DNA from: Anthostomella pinea
Lineage: Eukaryota > Ascomycota > Sordariomycetes > Xylariales > Xylariaceae
DNA length: 64,000 bases
NCBI GenBank assembly: GCA_963556695.1
Contig: CAUWAG010000014.1
Location: 372,001 to 436,000, forward strand
Direction of reading: 5' to 3'
The translations under genes and the position numbers were made by a program. A model generated the notes under the pieces. That model saw only the letters and a program-made list of their open reading frames with translations, did not search any database and had not been told where the DNA came from. Positions 31,432 through 42,848 of this stretch are shown in pieces; the first letter of the stretch is position 1; every line of letters starts with the position of its first letter.

Positions 31432-31782
31432 TTGTCATCCTTCCGAGGCGATGAGCGCTGGGGAAGAGATGAGTCTTCGGGACTTCCAACATCATCAAAC
31501 ACTGGTGACGCTCCCTCTTCCACAGACACACGTGTTCTGTCCCTTGACAGTTTGGCGGACTCACTATCCGGGGTGCGCATTTATCTCAAAAACAGAGATA
31601 CGTGGGAAGACTGTTTCGATCATCTCGACGAGACGGGGGTTATCATCGCGAGAGATCCCCGATGGTGCTTCTACACTGACCTTCCAATTTTATCCGCACA
31701 TCACAGGTGTGCGGAGATTATTGGTGGGTTATTGGTCCTCGACAACGTGCTAAACTCCACGCCAGCAGACCAAGATGGCTGA
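31432..31782 (+). CDS. hypothetical ORF
   Basis: This frame of 116 codons encodes a Ser/Asp-rich start (SSGLPTSSNTGDAPSS) and a more globular end (SGVRIYLKNRDTWEDCFDHL, TGVIIARDPRWCFYTDLP). It is not recognised. Another frame on the plus strand overlaps it. The start is a non-ATG codon if taken at 31432, so it may be another exon fragment. Confidence 0.25.
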   Translation: MSSFRGDERWGRDESSGLPTSSNTGDAPSSTDTRVLSLDSLADSLSGVRIYLKNRDTWEDCFDHLDETGVIIARDPRWCFYTDLPILSAHHRCAEIIGGLLVLDNVLNSTPADQDG

Positions 31783-32420
31783 AGTCATATCAGCCACAGG
31801 GTAGACTTGTCCTCATCTTGGCTGAGGACCTCTCTTATCCATGGTTGGCCAAGACGCCATCACGGTGTTTGTCACAAAATTCACAGACTTGGAAAATGCT
31901 TGCTTGGCACATTCTTACCATGGTCGGCACTATCGCAGAGAAGCATGAGATAATTTTATGGCGAAGTATCGGGAAAGCACAACGCACGACTTGCCTAAAG
32001 TCCGAATCATGATGACTTTGTATTCGACCCAGGACGTGCTCGCGTGCCGGGGCGGCGATGGTAAAGATCATGACGGCGACAGTGATGTCGATGCCCTTGG
32101 TTGGTACGAATAGGCGAAGCTGGTGGCGGACCTGTTTGGATCCCCTCTCGATGGCGACGATATGACTCAATGCTGAGGAAAAGACGGAAGCCTTCTGGCG
32201 AGCCAGCGGTCGATGTAAATGAGAGCAGGTTGCGGCGGCGACTCATGCGAACAGTCAACTGCACAGCCTCCACTTCGAAAAAGCTCAGACGTTATCTCGC
32301 ATGGCAACAACACAACGCCAAGCCCGGGCCCGCGCGCTTGGCCGCGCTACTGCTTTTGCTGCCCGCGGCGAAGACATCGAGCTGAGGGCGACGGTGACCG
32401 TGCCTGCGCCGACGACCACA
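31783..32420. other. no supported gene
   Basis: Frames here overlap on both strands and are short. The right end merges into the minisatellite at 32421. Confidence 0.35.
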
Positions 32421-32468
32421 CCCGCCGGACGCCTCTCCCGCCGGACGCCTCTCCCGCCAGACGCCTCT
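32421..32468. repeat. 16-bp minisatellite, three units
   Basis: Three head-to-tail units of CCCGCCGGACGCCTCT (the third has one change, GGAC to AGAC) lie at 32421-32436, 32437-32452 and 32453-32468. The unit length is not a multiple of three, so the copies are read in different frames. Confidence 0.85.
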
Positions 32469-32774
32469 CCCGCCCGACATCCGAGATCCGCCGCTTCGAA
32501 CAGAACGCCGCTAGCCTCGAATTCCCCTACGGCAAGCCCGCCTCTCGTGTCGATAATGGCTGAGGCATCCTGGCCCAAGGATGTGAAGCCGAAGTCGCTG
32601 AAGCAGCAGTATACGTTGGCGTATGTCCCCCCTTTCTATCCCATGCCATCTCATGCCATCTCATGTCCTGACCGCCATACCGACTTGCGGCCCTGCACAA
32701 GATCTTCCCCTTTCACCTTCAACAACCAAACACAACCACACACACCACCAACCCAATCACTCTCACCAGCAATC

Positions 32775-33438
32775 ATGGTTTCCTTCACCAACGTTGTCAC
32801 CGGTGTCCTCATCGGCGCTGCCGGTCTCGTCAATGCCTACTCCGGCGACATGACCTTCCACCCCGTGCCCTTTAAGAACGAGGCGGGACAAACCGTTATG
32901 CAGGATGTCACCAGACGCCGCTGGCCGACCTCAGTCGGCTTATCGTATCTCGACCTCCGTGACGTCGTCGATGCGCGAACGCCACCCCCCAGGCCTCGGT
33001 GCCTGCGGCGGAACCAACGGTGCTGGTGACTTCATCGTCGCCCTCTCTCAGTCCCAGTACAACGGCAATTGCGGCAAGTCAATCAAGATCACCTACCAGG
33101 GCAAGACCGCCGTCGCCAAGGTCGTTGGCCTCTGTCCCGGCTGCGGTTCTGGTTCCATCGACGCCTCTCCTGCCGTCTTCAACAGCCTGGCCAACCCTGA
33201 CCTCGGACGCATCCACGTCGACTGGGGGGTAGTCGACAACGCCAAGGTAACCAAAGAAGCCGACAAGCTCAAGACTCGGGGACCTTCACCACCGGACGGT
33301 ACTCCGAACATTCCCGTCGACTTCCGCTGCAACAGGACTCGCGTCGGCCAATTGGTACATCGGCTGCCCCCGAACACGATCAACCCAATCGCTACCGAGC
33401 AGTATTTCTTAATTGGCTGTCGTCGCCCGGGCTTGTGA
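32775..33438 (+). pseudogene. secreted RlpA/expansin-like (double-psi beta-barrel) protein, frameshifted
   Basis: The ATG at 32775 opens a signal peptide, MVSFTNVVTGVLIGAAGLVN, followed by AYSGDMTF. The barrel domain is in another frame (from about 32985): GLGACGGTNGAGDFIVALS, CGKSIKITYQGKTAVAKVVG, LCPGCGSGSIDASPAVF, and ANPDLGRIHVDWGVV. These are the hallmark Cys, GACG and D/HVDW positions of small secreted RlpA-like proteins of fungi, thought to act on or bind cell-wall glycans. Between the parts lie about 120 bases with no homology, and the frame changes by one. They do not fit a GT-AG intron that restores the frame. After the barrel the frame runs on into an unrelated tail to 33438. It is probably a broken gene copy. 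Confidence 0.65.
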
Positions 33439-33850
33439 CTGTCGATCGTATGGACCTCTCAGCACGAGCGAGCTCGGGTCGAAAAGGGGGCACCACTGCA
33501 AGCAAGACCTAGGCCGCCGTTTCGAGACGTTCCACGGCGAATCGAACATACAGCCCCTTTGCTAAGAGAGGAGTTAACGACGTTTTCCTCGTTAGCAACC
33601 AGTACATTTTCCAGATCGACGTCAATTGCCCGCAGGGCCGCGACGGCCGGGTGGTTCTGTGTGGGTCCGCCAGAACGGCCAGGAGAGAAGAACCAGACTG
33701 AACCTGACCGTGGTGAACGTGGTCGACTACGTGGATCGTCAACACTTGCAAAAGGCGCACCGCATTCTTGCCAATCCGCGATTCTTCTGATTTCGTCGTC
33801 AACCCTGTCATCACGAGGCAAACGCAAGAATCTCCATATCAAGTGAATAG

Positions 33851-33949
33851 GGGTATGACGATATTGTCGAGTATCTTCTCGCACAGGGAGCAAACGTTGA
33901 CCAGCTCGAGGATATCGCCAGAGACGTTGCGCGCCTATTTGCGCTGTAA
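33851..33949 (+). pseudogene. ankyrin-repeat fragment
   Basis: One frame reads GYDDIVEYLLAQGANVDQLE and then DIARDVARLFAL before TAA. The G..DIV.YLL..GANVD pattern is the second half of an ankyrin repeat. Only one repeat is visible; the flanks are not readable as ankyrin sequence. Confidence 0.55.
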
Positions 33950-34600
33950 GTACATAACGCAGTCGACGCTATTTTCATTATCCTGAGCCGACTGGGGTGG
34001 TCGATCAAGGGACCGCCGAACCGCCCTCGTGGTCATGACCTTGATTTCCAAGGCATACCCGATTGTCTGAGCCTACAACTGCGCAGATCGGATGAGTTCT
34101 TTCGGGCTATTGACCACAACCGAGAAGGATATGTAACTTATCTGAGTCTCCGTTGAGATCTATCGCCAACCGCACTGGTACGATCAACTCCCTTGTGTCG
34201 ATCGGGTACGTACCCGGACCATTGCGAGAACCCCCGATCATCACCGAAGCGGTCACCCCCAACAGTGAGAAGAGTGGCTGATAAGTGGCACGAGATTTGA
34301 TGTCGCAGGTATATCGCTTACCGATCTTTGCATTGTACCATCCTGACAGTGTCCCTCTTCTAATCTGCATGCACGCTGCCTTTGCAATAAAGCTGCCAAA
34401 ATGGGCGACAAGGTCTGCCTCTACGACGGCTGTAGCACTACCAGCAAGGCGAAGGGGGCAGCCATGATGATGGGCATTGCCATTTGCCACATTGCGAAGA
34501 AGAAGTGATAGCATCGCCTATGTGACGAGCACAGTGGGTTTTCACGATCATTCAAGGAGTAAGTTACTCACGGTGAGTACACGATCCTCCAGTTGATCGT

Positions 34601-34957
34601 TTGAACCGGCAGATCACGCATTGGCGCTGCGCTCTCTCATCGTCGCGTCTGTTTAGTGACGACCGGGACGATTTCTCGCGCGTCGTGAGGCAGGACAAGG
34701 CACGGGACGCTGATGCGGATGCCACAGGGGGAGGCTACGCAAGGTCTGGTCCGCCGTTCGATGCGGAAGCTAGCCCAGCACTCCCTTTCCAGCCAGCGCC
34801 GGAGCCCCAGAGGCAAGACCCAGGGCCCCTCTCTGGCGATAACAATATCGACTCGTTCGACGACAGCCTCCCGAATGGCAAGGACAACAACACATCCTCA
34901 TCGATCCCACCCGTGTGGCCAGCGCCTCCACCAAATCAAACAAGCCGACCAATCTGA
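34601..34957 (+). CDS. hypothetical Pro/Asp-rich ORF
   Basis: The 118-codon frame is rich in Asp, Pro, Ser and Asn (for example DDFSRVVRQDKARDADADA and SLPNGKDNNTSSS). It is probably disordered and not recognised. There is no lesion inside, but also no evidence of expression. It may be a remnant of a longer gene. Confidence 0.25.
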   Translation: MNRQITHWRCALSSSRLFSDDRDDFSRVVRQDKARDADADATGGGYARSGPPFDAEASPALPFQPAPEPQRQDPGPLSGDNNIDSFDDSLPNGKDNNTSSSIPPVWPAPPPNQTSRPI

Positions 34958-34973
34958 AGTACTTGATTGACAA

Positions 34974-36488
34974 GCTCTTGTAACTCTACATGAGCCTGAC
35001 CACCTGGTTTCAAGGTTGCATGATAGAGTTTTCCCAGGATTGGCTTGATCGAATCTAAGCACGGACCACGAGATAAAGATTATCCGCCGAGCCGGATTAA
35101 AGGCTTTCCCGAAAGCCCCGGCCCGGTCGGAACCTTGGAACCTTTAGTGTTCCTCCCAAAATGAAGATCTCCACGGCCAAGATGGAAGGTCACAGGGTCT
35201 CATCAATACCATACAAAATGAGTCCTTATGGGTATCCTGGCAGCCCAGGGGTCCCTGAGGCTTGCTTGACTAGAGTCAAATCCAGGGAGAGTGTGTTTGG
35301 CTTGCAAGATTGTTAATAACCTCGGTTTGGTCAAATCAGGGCAAGTCAAGCCGTCAAATCAAGCAAATCCGCATGATTTGGCAGAGACGCTGCGTATGCC
35401 CAGCCTGACACCGACGATAAATACCTTACGGATTTAGAATAGACGGCGGGCTCAGCGTCGGTGGCAAGATGGAATCGAATGGCGCTGGTGCTGGTGGCAA
35501 CAATACCCAGCCGCCAAACGGAACCGACGGCATTGCGCACGCTTAAGGCAGTCCTGCCAATGGTAGTCCTTTGGGAGGCAGTCCGGCAGGAGGGTCAGAT
35601 CTCTTTGGCGACCCAGACGGGATTCGAATCTGCAATCACATTGGAGTCATGAGCGGTGATATATAAGTACCGAACCCTACGACCAGTTTCCGTCTTTTGA
35701 AGCGTCGTGCATGAAGTAGTTCGTCGGGCGGATTGGTTCCGTCGAAACCCAAATATTGCATATCGCTAACGGCCTCTTACGACTCGTAACAGACTCTTCC
35801 GAACCTTCTCCCCTTTTTTTTCCGTTGCCCGCTGGGGAGCCCTTTCAGCTAGGCGCCTTAGCAACACTACCCGCGACGTCCATGGCATCCCCTAGCCATG
35901 AAGTACATTGAGGCGACGCCCCGTGAAGGGTTCATGGTTCCATTTATCGACACAACCTTTCCAATAAAGGTGCCACCACTTTGAAACTCATCGTCGAGAC
36001 TGATGGGACTGCAAGGTCCGACATCCACGAGCCGCGGGACTTGCGAGATATTCTAACGTGAAAGGCCTATAACTGCCTCCGTCTCGGCAATGAAAACAGC
36101 ACGGGTCCATCGACCATGCCATGAAGGTAGACATCCCCGACATGTAATCCGACCAGCCAGTCGATGAGTGCCCCCAATACCAAGTCAAAGACATGTCCTG
36201 GGAAAGGCTATCAAGGGTGAAGATGGTGTTGAGGTCGCCCGATATAACCATCAGATGTCCCAAGATTCTGATGTCAAAAAGAACACGAGTCTTAACCTGT
36301 TCGACGACACTCAGTGGAAGGACGGCGCCGCTTTTGTTGCCGATATGTTTTGCAACCCAACCTCTCGGCGCGACTACCTGAGGCCTCTGAGCCTGCCGTC
36401 AGTTCGCCATCTAGAAGTGGGGTTTTGACCCCTGGGCTCGGCGGTTGCGAGCGAGGAAGTCTCCGATGACGATGGCGGGGACGTTGCC
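34974..36488. other. no supported gene
   Basis: Only short overlapping frames. A B-box-like GGATTCGAATC occurs near 35619-35630 without a foldable tRNA around it. The frame 36168-36428 (+) is unsupported. Confidence 0.35.
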
Positions 36489-36704
36489 ATGGGAGGTATC
36501 CCCGATGCCGGCCAGGGGTACCAGAATGAGGACGAGGACCAAGGCGACGAGGTCGGTGAGACTGAGCTGATGGATGACGATGATGCCGACAAAAATGACG
36601 ACAATGTTGTCGACAAGGTTACCGACAAGCTTACCGATGATGCTGCCGACAATGTCGCTGAAAATGATGCCGACAATGATCTGATGATCATCGGCCAAGA
36701 GTGA
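36489..36704 (+). pseudogene. acidic Asp/Asn repeat coding stretch
   Basis: The frame encodes a highly acidic peptide with repeated DK and DN units (DDDDADKNDDNVVDKVTDK and TDDAADNVAENDAD). The DNA repeats GATGATGCCGACAA-like words. It is similar in kind to the acidic repeat at 24331-24480. No domain. Confidence 0.35.
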
Positions 36705-37540
36705 GTCCCATCGATTCTGATAGACAGCGACGACGACTGAAGTAAACGGCTTTGAGCAATTCTCACGCCTCGCCGTTAACGGCGATGCCCCCTTGAATGT
36801 TGCGGGACGGCTTCCGGATTTTTATCTGAATTTCATGTTGCAGGCGATACTACCGCAGAAAGACCTGTTCGACCAACTTGGGCCGGTCCCATCTCGTCCG
36901 GAGCAGCGTGAGGGGCTTCAGGGCCAGTCACTTGACGAGGACCCCGTGGGCCGACATTGGCACCTCTGCCAGGTCTAGGACTGTCTATTCTTCCACCACC
37001 GCTTCTGGTCCAGATGAACGGAGTTTGCCGAGGAGATCGAAAAGGATGAAATCATCACCGAGTTCATTCGCGAGGTCGACCACATGGAGAGCAATGGCTA
37101 AGTACCCCTGGTGGCACTTGCCTGCAGTCTGTCGCTTGCACTTTCAGACATACTCGCCGGATCCTTTGTCGGAATTCCCGTTGGCGCTAGGGTGCGCACT
37201 TCATCGTCATACCTGCTTGTCGGCGCATTGGTAGTTTGTATTTGCCGGGGATGGAGTCTGATCACTTGTCAACGGTCTTCTTCGTGCTGCCGGCGCATTG
37301 GTTAGTGGCCACGTTGGCACAACACCAATAGACGTACGAGAATAGTACGAGCACCTCTTTTCTGCATTCGGGTGCGTGATCCCGTGTTGGATATGGCTCG
37401 TTTGCGGTTCGCTAATCCGATATAGAACCCTGAGCACTTCTGCACGCAGAAGATGACTTCGCGCACAGCGAAATGCACTAAGTGTGTCCAGAAGCACATA
37501 GGCGCGCGTGCTGGCGGTTGCTGTGAGCTAAGTTCTTGTC

Positions 37541-37810
37541 GTGAATCCAGCTCGCAAACGCCTCGCTAACGACTTGCAGCTCGAGACTCGCGAGTCAACC
37601 CGAGGCGCCCGAGGCGCCCGCGCTGCCCGCTCTGCCCGCGCTGCCCGTTGGTCTGCACCAAAAGATGCGGAGAAAGATGAGGAGGACGAGCGTGCTGCTG
37701 GCAACAGAGGTGTCAATGGTGCTGGTGGTAACGGAGCCCGAGAATCCCTCAAGACCACGCTAGCAACAGCCGGAGACCACCCCTCTCTTTCAGCGGATTG
37801 GTCTTCGTAA
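37541..37810 (+). CDS. hypothetical basic/acidic ORF
   Basis: This frame of about 89 codons starts with a GTG, so if real it must be an internal exon. It encodes a basic N-terminus (ARKRLANDLQLETRES), repeats of GAR/SARAA (GARGARAARSARAARWS), an acidic stretch (KDAEKDEEDERA) and a Gly/Asn-rich part. Low complexity, not recognised. Confidence 0.25.
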   Translation: MNPARKRLANDLQLETRESTRGARGARAARSARAARWSAPKDAEKDEEDERAAGNRGVNGAGGNGARESLKTTLATAGDHPSLSADWSS

Positions 37811-37849
37811 GACTAGGGTGACGTTAATATTGCGAATGTGGCGGACAAG

Positions 37850-37899
37850 ACTGGCTTTACTGGCTTTACTGGCTTTACTGGCTTTACTGGCCTTACTAG
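37850..37899. repeat. 9-bp tandem repeat
   Basis: CTGGCTTTA is repeated five to six times, with the last copies diverging (CTGGCCTTA, CTAGCC). In one frame it encodes Thr-Gly-Phe repeats. Confidence 0.8.
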
Positions 37900-38519
37900 C
37901 CTGATCTGGCTACGCTGTGCTGATGCATCGACTTTTGGAAGTCGAGACAAGGGAGATGTTGGTAACGAGCAAACCAGTGAAGCCTCGTCTATTCATCTTG
38001 TAACCTGGTGATGGTGGTTACCGCCCCCAAGGCCTCCCTGCGGGGATTTTATCGAACATATTCGTGGGTACCTTCCTAAACGGCGCCACCAAGTTCGTCT
38101 GTTATGAGCAGGCTCACCAGCACGGGCTTGTGCCATGCCGCCTTGAACAACGTCGGGAAGAGTCTGGAAACGGATTTCGACTCAAGACATAAGCCCAGCT
38201 CTGCATTCAACAAAAAGCAAGACAAGACGATGGTGTTCAAATGCTCCGTATCGGGTTGCAATTATGACTTGGCTAGGTTCAACGCGCACCTGAGACATCG
38301 GGCGTGGTGTGCATAGGTTGAAGGGAACCGAGAATTCGCTCTTGGTTGAGGCCGCGCCTGATTGGCATTGCGGCTGGAACTGCCGCGGCTCTTGTGGCCC
38401 AGGCTAGCAAATTAGCACCACGCCCGGTACGAAGTGAGGGAAAGCCTACGAGCGCTTCCAACCGCGGATCTCCTCTGAAGACGCCATCTCCAGGCCAGAG
38501 ACACATGTCCATATCGCCC

Positions 38520-38860
38520 AGTGCTGATCCCGCTGGCAGAATCCCGGCCCTGGCCTCTTGGCGCCCGTATAGTTCGCATCGGCCCGGACGGGGACCTTTT
38601 TTACGAGAAATGGCGGATACCCGCTGGCACACCTGCGGGACAACATTTGTCCTGGTCAGCGCAGATGAAGCTCTATATACGGAACCTTGTCACTTTAACC
38701 CACATCGGTGGATGAAGTTTGCCGGTGAACAGAACTTCAGCAAGACCTTTGCCCCTTTTCTGAGAGAAACACGGGCTTGTTTCGGACTCGATGTTGCCGC
38801 GGACATTACCTCCCCGAGTGGAAGACTATCGATGAGAAGAAGCATTAGTTATCTACGCCA
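38520..38860 (+). pseudogene. cytochrome P450 C-terminal fragment
   Basis: FYEKWRIPAGTPAG is the start of the conserved PAGTPV block. After a frame change come VLVSADEALYTEPCHFNPHRW (the DE..F..P..F.P.RW region) and FAPFLRETRACFG, the heme-binding loop with Cys ligand. In place of the usual F-x-x-G-x-R-x-C-x-G the first Gly is Glu, and the helix after it is lost. It is separate from the P450 pseudogene at 57675-59601 and on the other strand. A fragment, not functional. Confidence 0.65.
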
Positions 38861-39083
38861 GGTGGCATCAACAGGTGTTCTGGTAGGTTGAGACCAAGGC
38901 TAGTGCCGTCTACTTCGGCAAGTTGTCGGTCGTCGAGTGGCCAAGTACAACATCCGCATCGGCTGCAGCTCTTCCAGTTAGATGGAAATTGTGCTAGTGC
39001 CTTGCCAGTCATAGCAGAAACCGTGTTCGGCACCAGAAACACTGGAGCCCGTTTCGAACTGGACCTTTCTCGTCGCTTCGGAC

Positions 39084-40130
39084 GAGCGACATGAGCAAGT
39101 CGGATATGGAGGCGCGCATGGCGCACAGCGAGAAAGTCGCCGAGGAGCACGAGTTCTACATGCGGGCCAAGAACAACTACGCTGCCCGCCAGAGCCACGG
39201 GCGGCGGGCGTAAGGCTAAGCTGATCGATGACCTGTCGCGCGACATCGCGAACCTCCGCCGGAAGAACAACGAGATGGCGGCCATGAACAGCGGGCTGAT
39301 GACCGCCAGCCTCCTCCTGCATGAGAATGCCAAAGCAAGAAATCTCCGTTCTACGTACCTGATACCTTAGTAGGTGCACCGAGTAGTGAAAGGTTCAAGG
39401 AGCTGGAACTCAAGAACTTCCCTTCCCGGAACTTCGGCGAGGACCAGGACGACGACCACACCCTATGGTTTACCAGTAACAGGCTGACCTACCTGGGCAT
39501 CACAGGCCTGACCCAGGATGTCGGCCTTGCCATCGACAGTGCCGAGGAAGTAATAGTGGCTCTTGTCGCTCGTTTCCCCTCTTGTAAGGGCCTCGATATC
39601 GGCCAGGAGTTAACCAGCGACGCAACCTTGGGCACCATCATCAAGATGGGTGTTAAGACCATTTTCCATAACATGGACGCTTTCATGACGAAGAGCTAAT
39701 GGCCTGGGCTACACAACAAGGGACCAAAGCAAGAACATCAGTAGTAAACTCACTAGGACGTCCGAGTTCTCCTTCATTGCCCACTCACCCGCCAAGACTT
39801 ATAGATCTCTCCGAACCACTGCTACCGGCTCGACGGCTCCCATAATCCCGGCAAGGTTCCACACTCCCAAGTAACAGTCAATCCGCTCTGCAATTACGAG
39901 GAAACCGACAAGCTTATGTCAGAGGTCACCTACATCGAGGCCGCTTCCGTAGCTGAGACCTAGGAAGGGATGGCAGACCGCCTGGCGCGGCACCGGCGCC
40001 AGAGAAAGAAGAAGGCCGAGGAGTCTGCGAAAAAGGATAAGAGTGAATAGAAAGCACGCAAGGCTGCTGACAAGAAGAAGCACCGCGAGTACCTCGCCGC
40101 CCAGCACAACGAACCTGCGCGCCAAGAACG
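39084..40130 (+). repeat. decayed coiled-coil gene copy A (paralogue of 47581-48240)
   Basis: Two blocks in the same order are shared with 47.6-48.2 kb. Block 1 (39084-39195) encodes DMEARMAHSEKVAEEHEFY and MRAKNNYAARQ. Block 2 (39922-40128) encodes SEVTYIEAASVAET, a stop, and MADRLARHRRQRKKK, then KHREYLAAQ. Charged, helical sequence suggests a coiled coil. Each block has its own stops. Between the blocks (about 730 bases) no similarity to the other copy was found. Confidence 0.6.
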
Positions 40131-42848
40131 AACGCCCGAGGGCTGAGCTAAACCAAGCTGTCGGGCATGCAGGCGAAGGAGGAGCATATTCAGATCCCCT
40201 AATCTCAGGCCTGGAAACCGGCGGAGATAATTTACATGACTGGACCGATTACTAAGGTTTGTGCTTACTCAAGTGATGCCTCTCGGGCGCTGCATGCTGA
40301 CTATGTCCAGGTGGAGCTTTCTTCCATTGGCAATGGTGCTCTATTCAAGTTCTTAACCATTCTCCATCATGATGACAGAAATCTGTACCATGCCACTGCA
40401 GAATAGTCCCGAAAGCAGCTTCGCTTCGCCAAATCCTGCGTAGCACGAGCCCATGGATTGACCACCTGAAGCACGGCACTCTGCCCCACGTTTCTTACCA
40501 ACATCAACATTCACCGCAAAGGGGGCTACGTGATGAGAGAGAATTGCATGTATTGGGCCTGGGCGTGAGTCTTTCCGAGGGAGCCTGCAGGTGTACCCGG
40601 GCAATTAGGGGCGCCAACTTGGTCTCCGGGCATCACGGGTTGCCAACTAGGTTCGTTTGCGCTATTTGCTTTGATATGATAACTAACTCCCTTTCCAAGA
40701 ACTGTCTAAGGAAACAGTCGACTAACTAAAGATGTCTGACTAGGTAGATGCCCATCGTCCCTCGGGACCTCCTGTACTTGGCCGTGCGCCCGTCTTCTTC
40801 CCCCAGACGGGATGCATCCGCGCCCAGAACATGCCTAAACTATTCTATTCCACAAGCACGGCCCAGACCTTTTCCAAGTCACCAAGAAGCTTGACGGAGT
40901 CCCAATGTCCATATGCACGGCAGAAAAGACATCGCAATGGCACACCACGCTGCCGGCCGTGGGAGAGGGCCTAGTGGCCAGCTGTCCGGGCCTGCAGCCA
41001 GGCTCCTTGGGACCTGCCCACACTCACGCCCAACATTATTCTTCTTTCTTAGGAGATATGTGTGCATTTGCCAGCATTTTGCTGAAGGCTAAGACACCCA
41101 ATGGGAAAAAACCATCTCAAACACAGTTCCCTCATGGGTGAAATCGCGACTGTTGCGTGCCGGCACATGCCGTCGCGTGACCCCGTATAACGGTCGTGAG
41201 ATGAGGAGGGGAAGTAACTCCCATCCCAGCCTGGCTGGCAGCGGTCCCTTCTATGGGACCGCTGTCGAGACGTACGTTGTTTTCAGCCCTACTCATCTGA
41301 GTGTGATGGCCACCTTCAGACTAACGCTGGTGCATCTGGTGCTGCGGCCGCATCTGGTGCTGGAGGTGGTGCTGCTGTCTCGCCCCGCTCCATGGTCCGT
41401 ATTGCCTGGAACCCGAAGCCGATGGTCCGCAACAATCGTCTCTTTTCTACAAGAAGGGACGGCTGCGAATGAGTGGCTCAACCGTTTTCAGGCCATCGCC
41501 CAACAGCCCATGCAGCAGCAGATGGGCGGTGGCATGCCTGCACTGCAGCGCACCCTCGGCGTCGAGGAGTTCATCAGTTACGGGTCGCAAACCAGGCATC
41601 GCCAATACCCTGGCCTAGATTTTAATTGACTTCAAATGTATTGTCAAGGATATCTCCGAGATGGGTGGGATGAAAACCCCCTTTCTGATAAATCTCCAAG
41701 CACTCGACCCTTCGTATCAAGCGACTGGTAATACCGGCACGGTCGGGAGAGATCGATATGAACCACTACAACCTCATCTCGCGCGACCTCAGCAGCTGCC
41801 AGACCTTGAACGCTATCCACTGCTGTGGTCGGGCGTCCAGGCACAACCAGACTGTCGCATATTGGTTGCTTAGTCTGAAGTCGACATTGGACCCAGACGA
41901 GTAGTGCTGGACTGTGGATAGCAAGTTAACTGTTTCGATGCAAATCAACATACTCATATCATCGATCTTGTGGATATAAAACCGTCGCAATAAATATTGT
42001 TGCGAGACTTGTGCCCCCTTTCGGGTGCTTCCAACTCTGGTGAAGGAGTGTCGGGTGCGAGAGCTGAACGTTCAGTACGGCGTTCTGCAGTCGCCGTCTT
42101 TACTCTTTAAATACATCTGGGAGATGGCCAAAGATTAGGTCTACTTCTTGGACTGTAGCATGGTTCCGACAACAGCATCGCTACGTCAAATCCTGCGACG
42201 TAGTACGCGATGAGTTCTTGGATGTGCACTCGTCATGATGGACAGCACGACTGTCATTGCTTCGGACCCATTGAGCGGCAAGACCACAAGCAAAGACCGC
42301 AACCTCCGCATATATGCGGCCTTCCCGAGTCTGATGAAACAATCTGACTATTTCAACACTGGGGCTCCTTGTTCATATTGCTCGTAGCGGGTTACGACTA
42401 CAGTACGTGCAGGCGCACGGGAAAGGGTTCCCATTTGAGAGGCCTGGCGAAACCGGATCTTGGTAAGCTGGGAATCGATTGGGTCCAGCTCAGCATGATT
42501 GAGAAAACGTCAAACGACATAGCTCCGGGCAGCGGGGAATATTGAGCTTGCTCAGATGTTGTTAGCATATGAGAACTTGCTTCCCGCGAAGCACCGAGCC
42601 CGCAGTGGCATGGCACGACACGACACGGCGAGGTGTAAACCACTTTCACGATAGGCCTGTTGGCCACCCTGGGACATCATGGTCTTGTGGCCATTCTGCC
42701 GAAGGGGCTCTCCCTGGTGCGCTCGCACTGCCCCTATAGACAATTCTGATCTCGGTACGATCGGGCGGGGACATCAAGATCGAACTGCACAACGAAACCA
42801 GACCGACCCAGCCAGTTCCCGATCGGTGTCAGGAGCTGTGTTACAATA
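40131..42848. other. fragment mosaic without supported gene
   Basis: Short frames only. A piece at about 40405-40450 (GCTTCGCCAAATCCTGCG) resembles one at 42185-42215 (GCTACGTCAAATCCTGCG). At 41325-41440 one frame is Gly/Ala-rich and continues into SPRSMVRIAWNPKPMVRNN. At 41540-41600 a frame reads LQRTLGVEEFISYGSQT. None is assigned. Confidence 0.35.

Noticed and set aside
35590..35690. Possible tRNA-Met on the minus strand (B-box-like GATTCGAATCC and a CAT in a loop)
   Set aside because: The acceptor ends do not pair and the T stem is not complementary. Only isolated words match.
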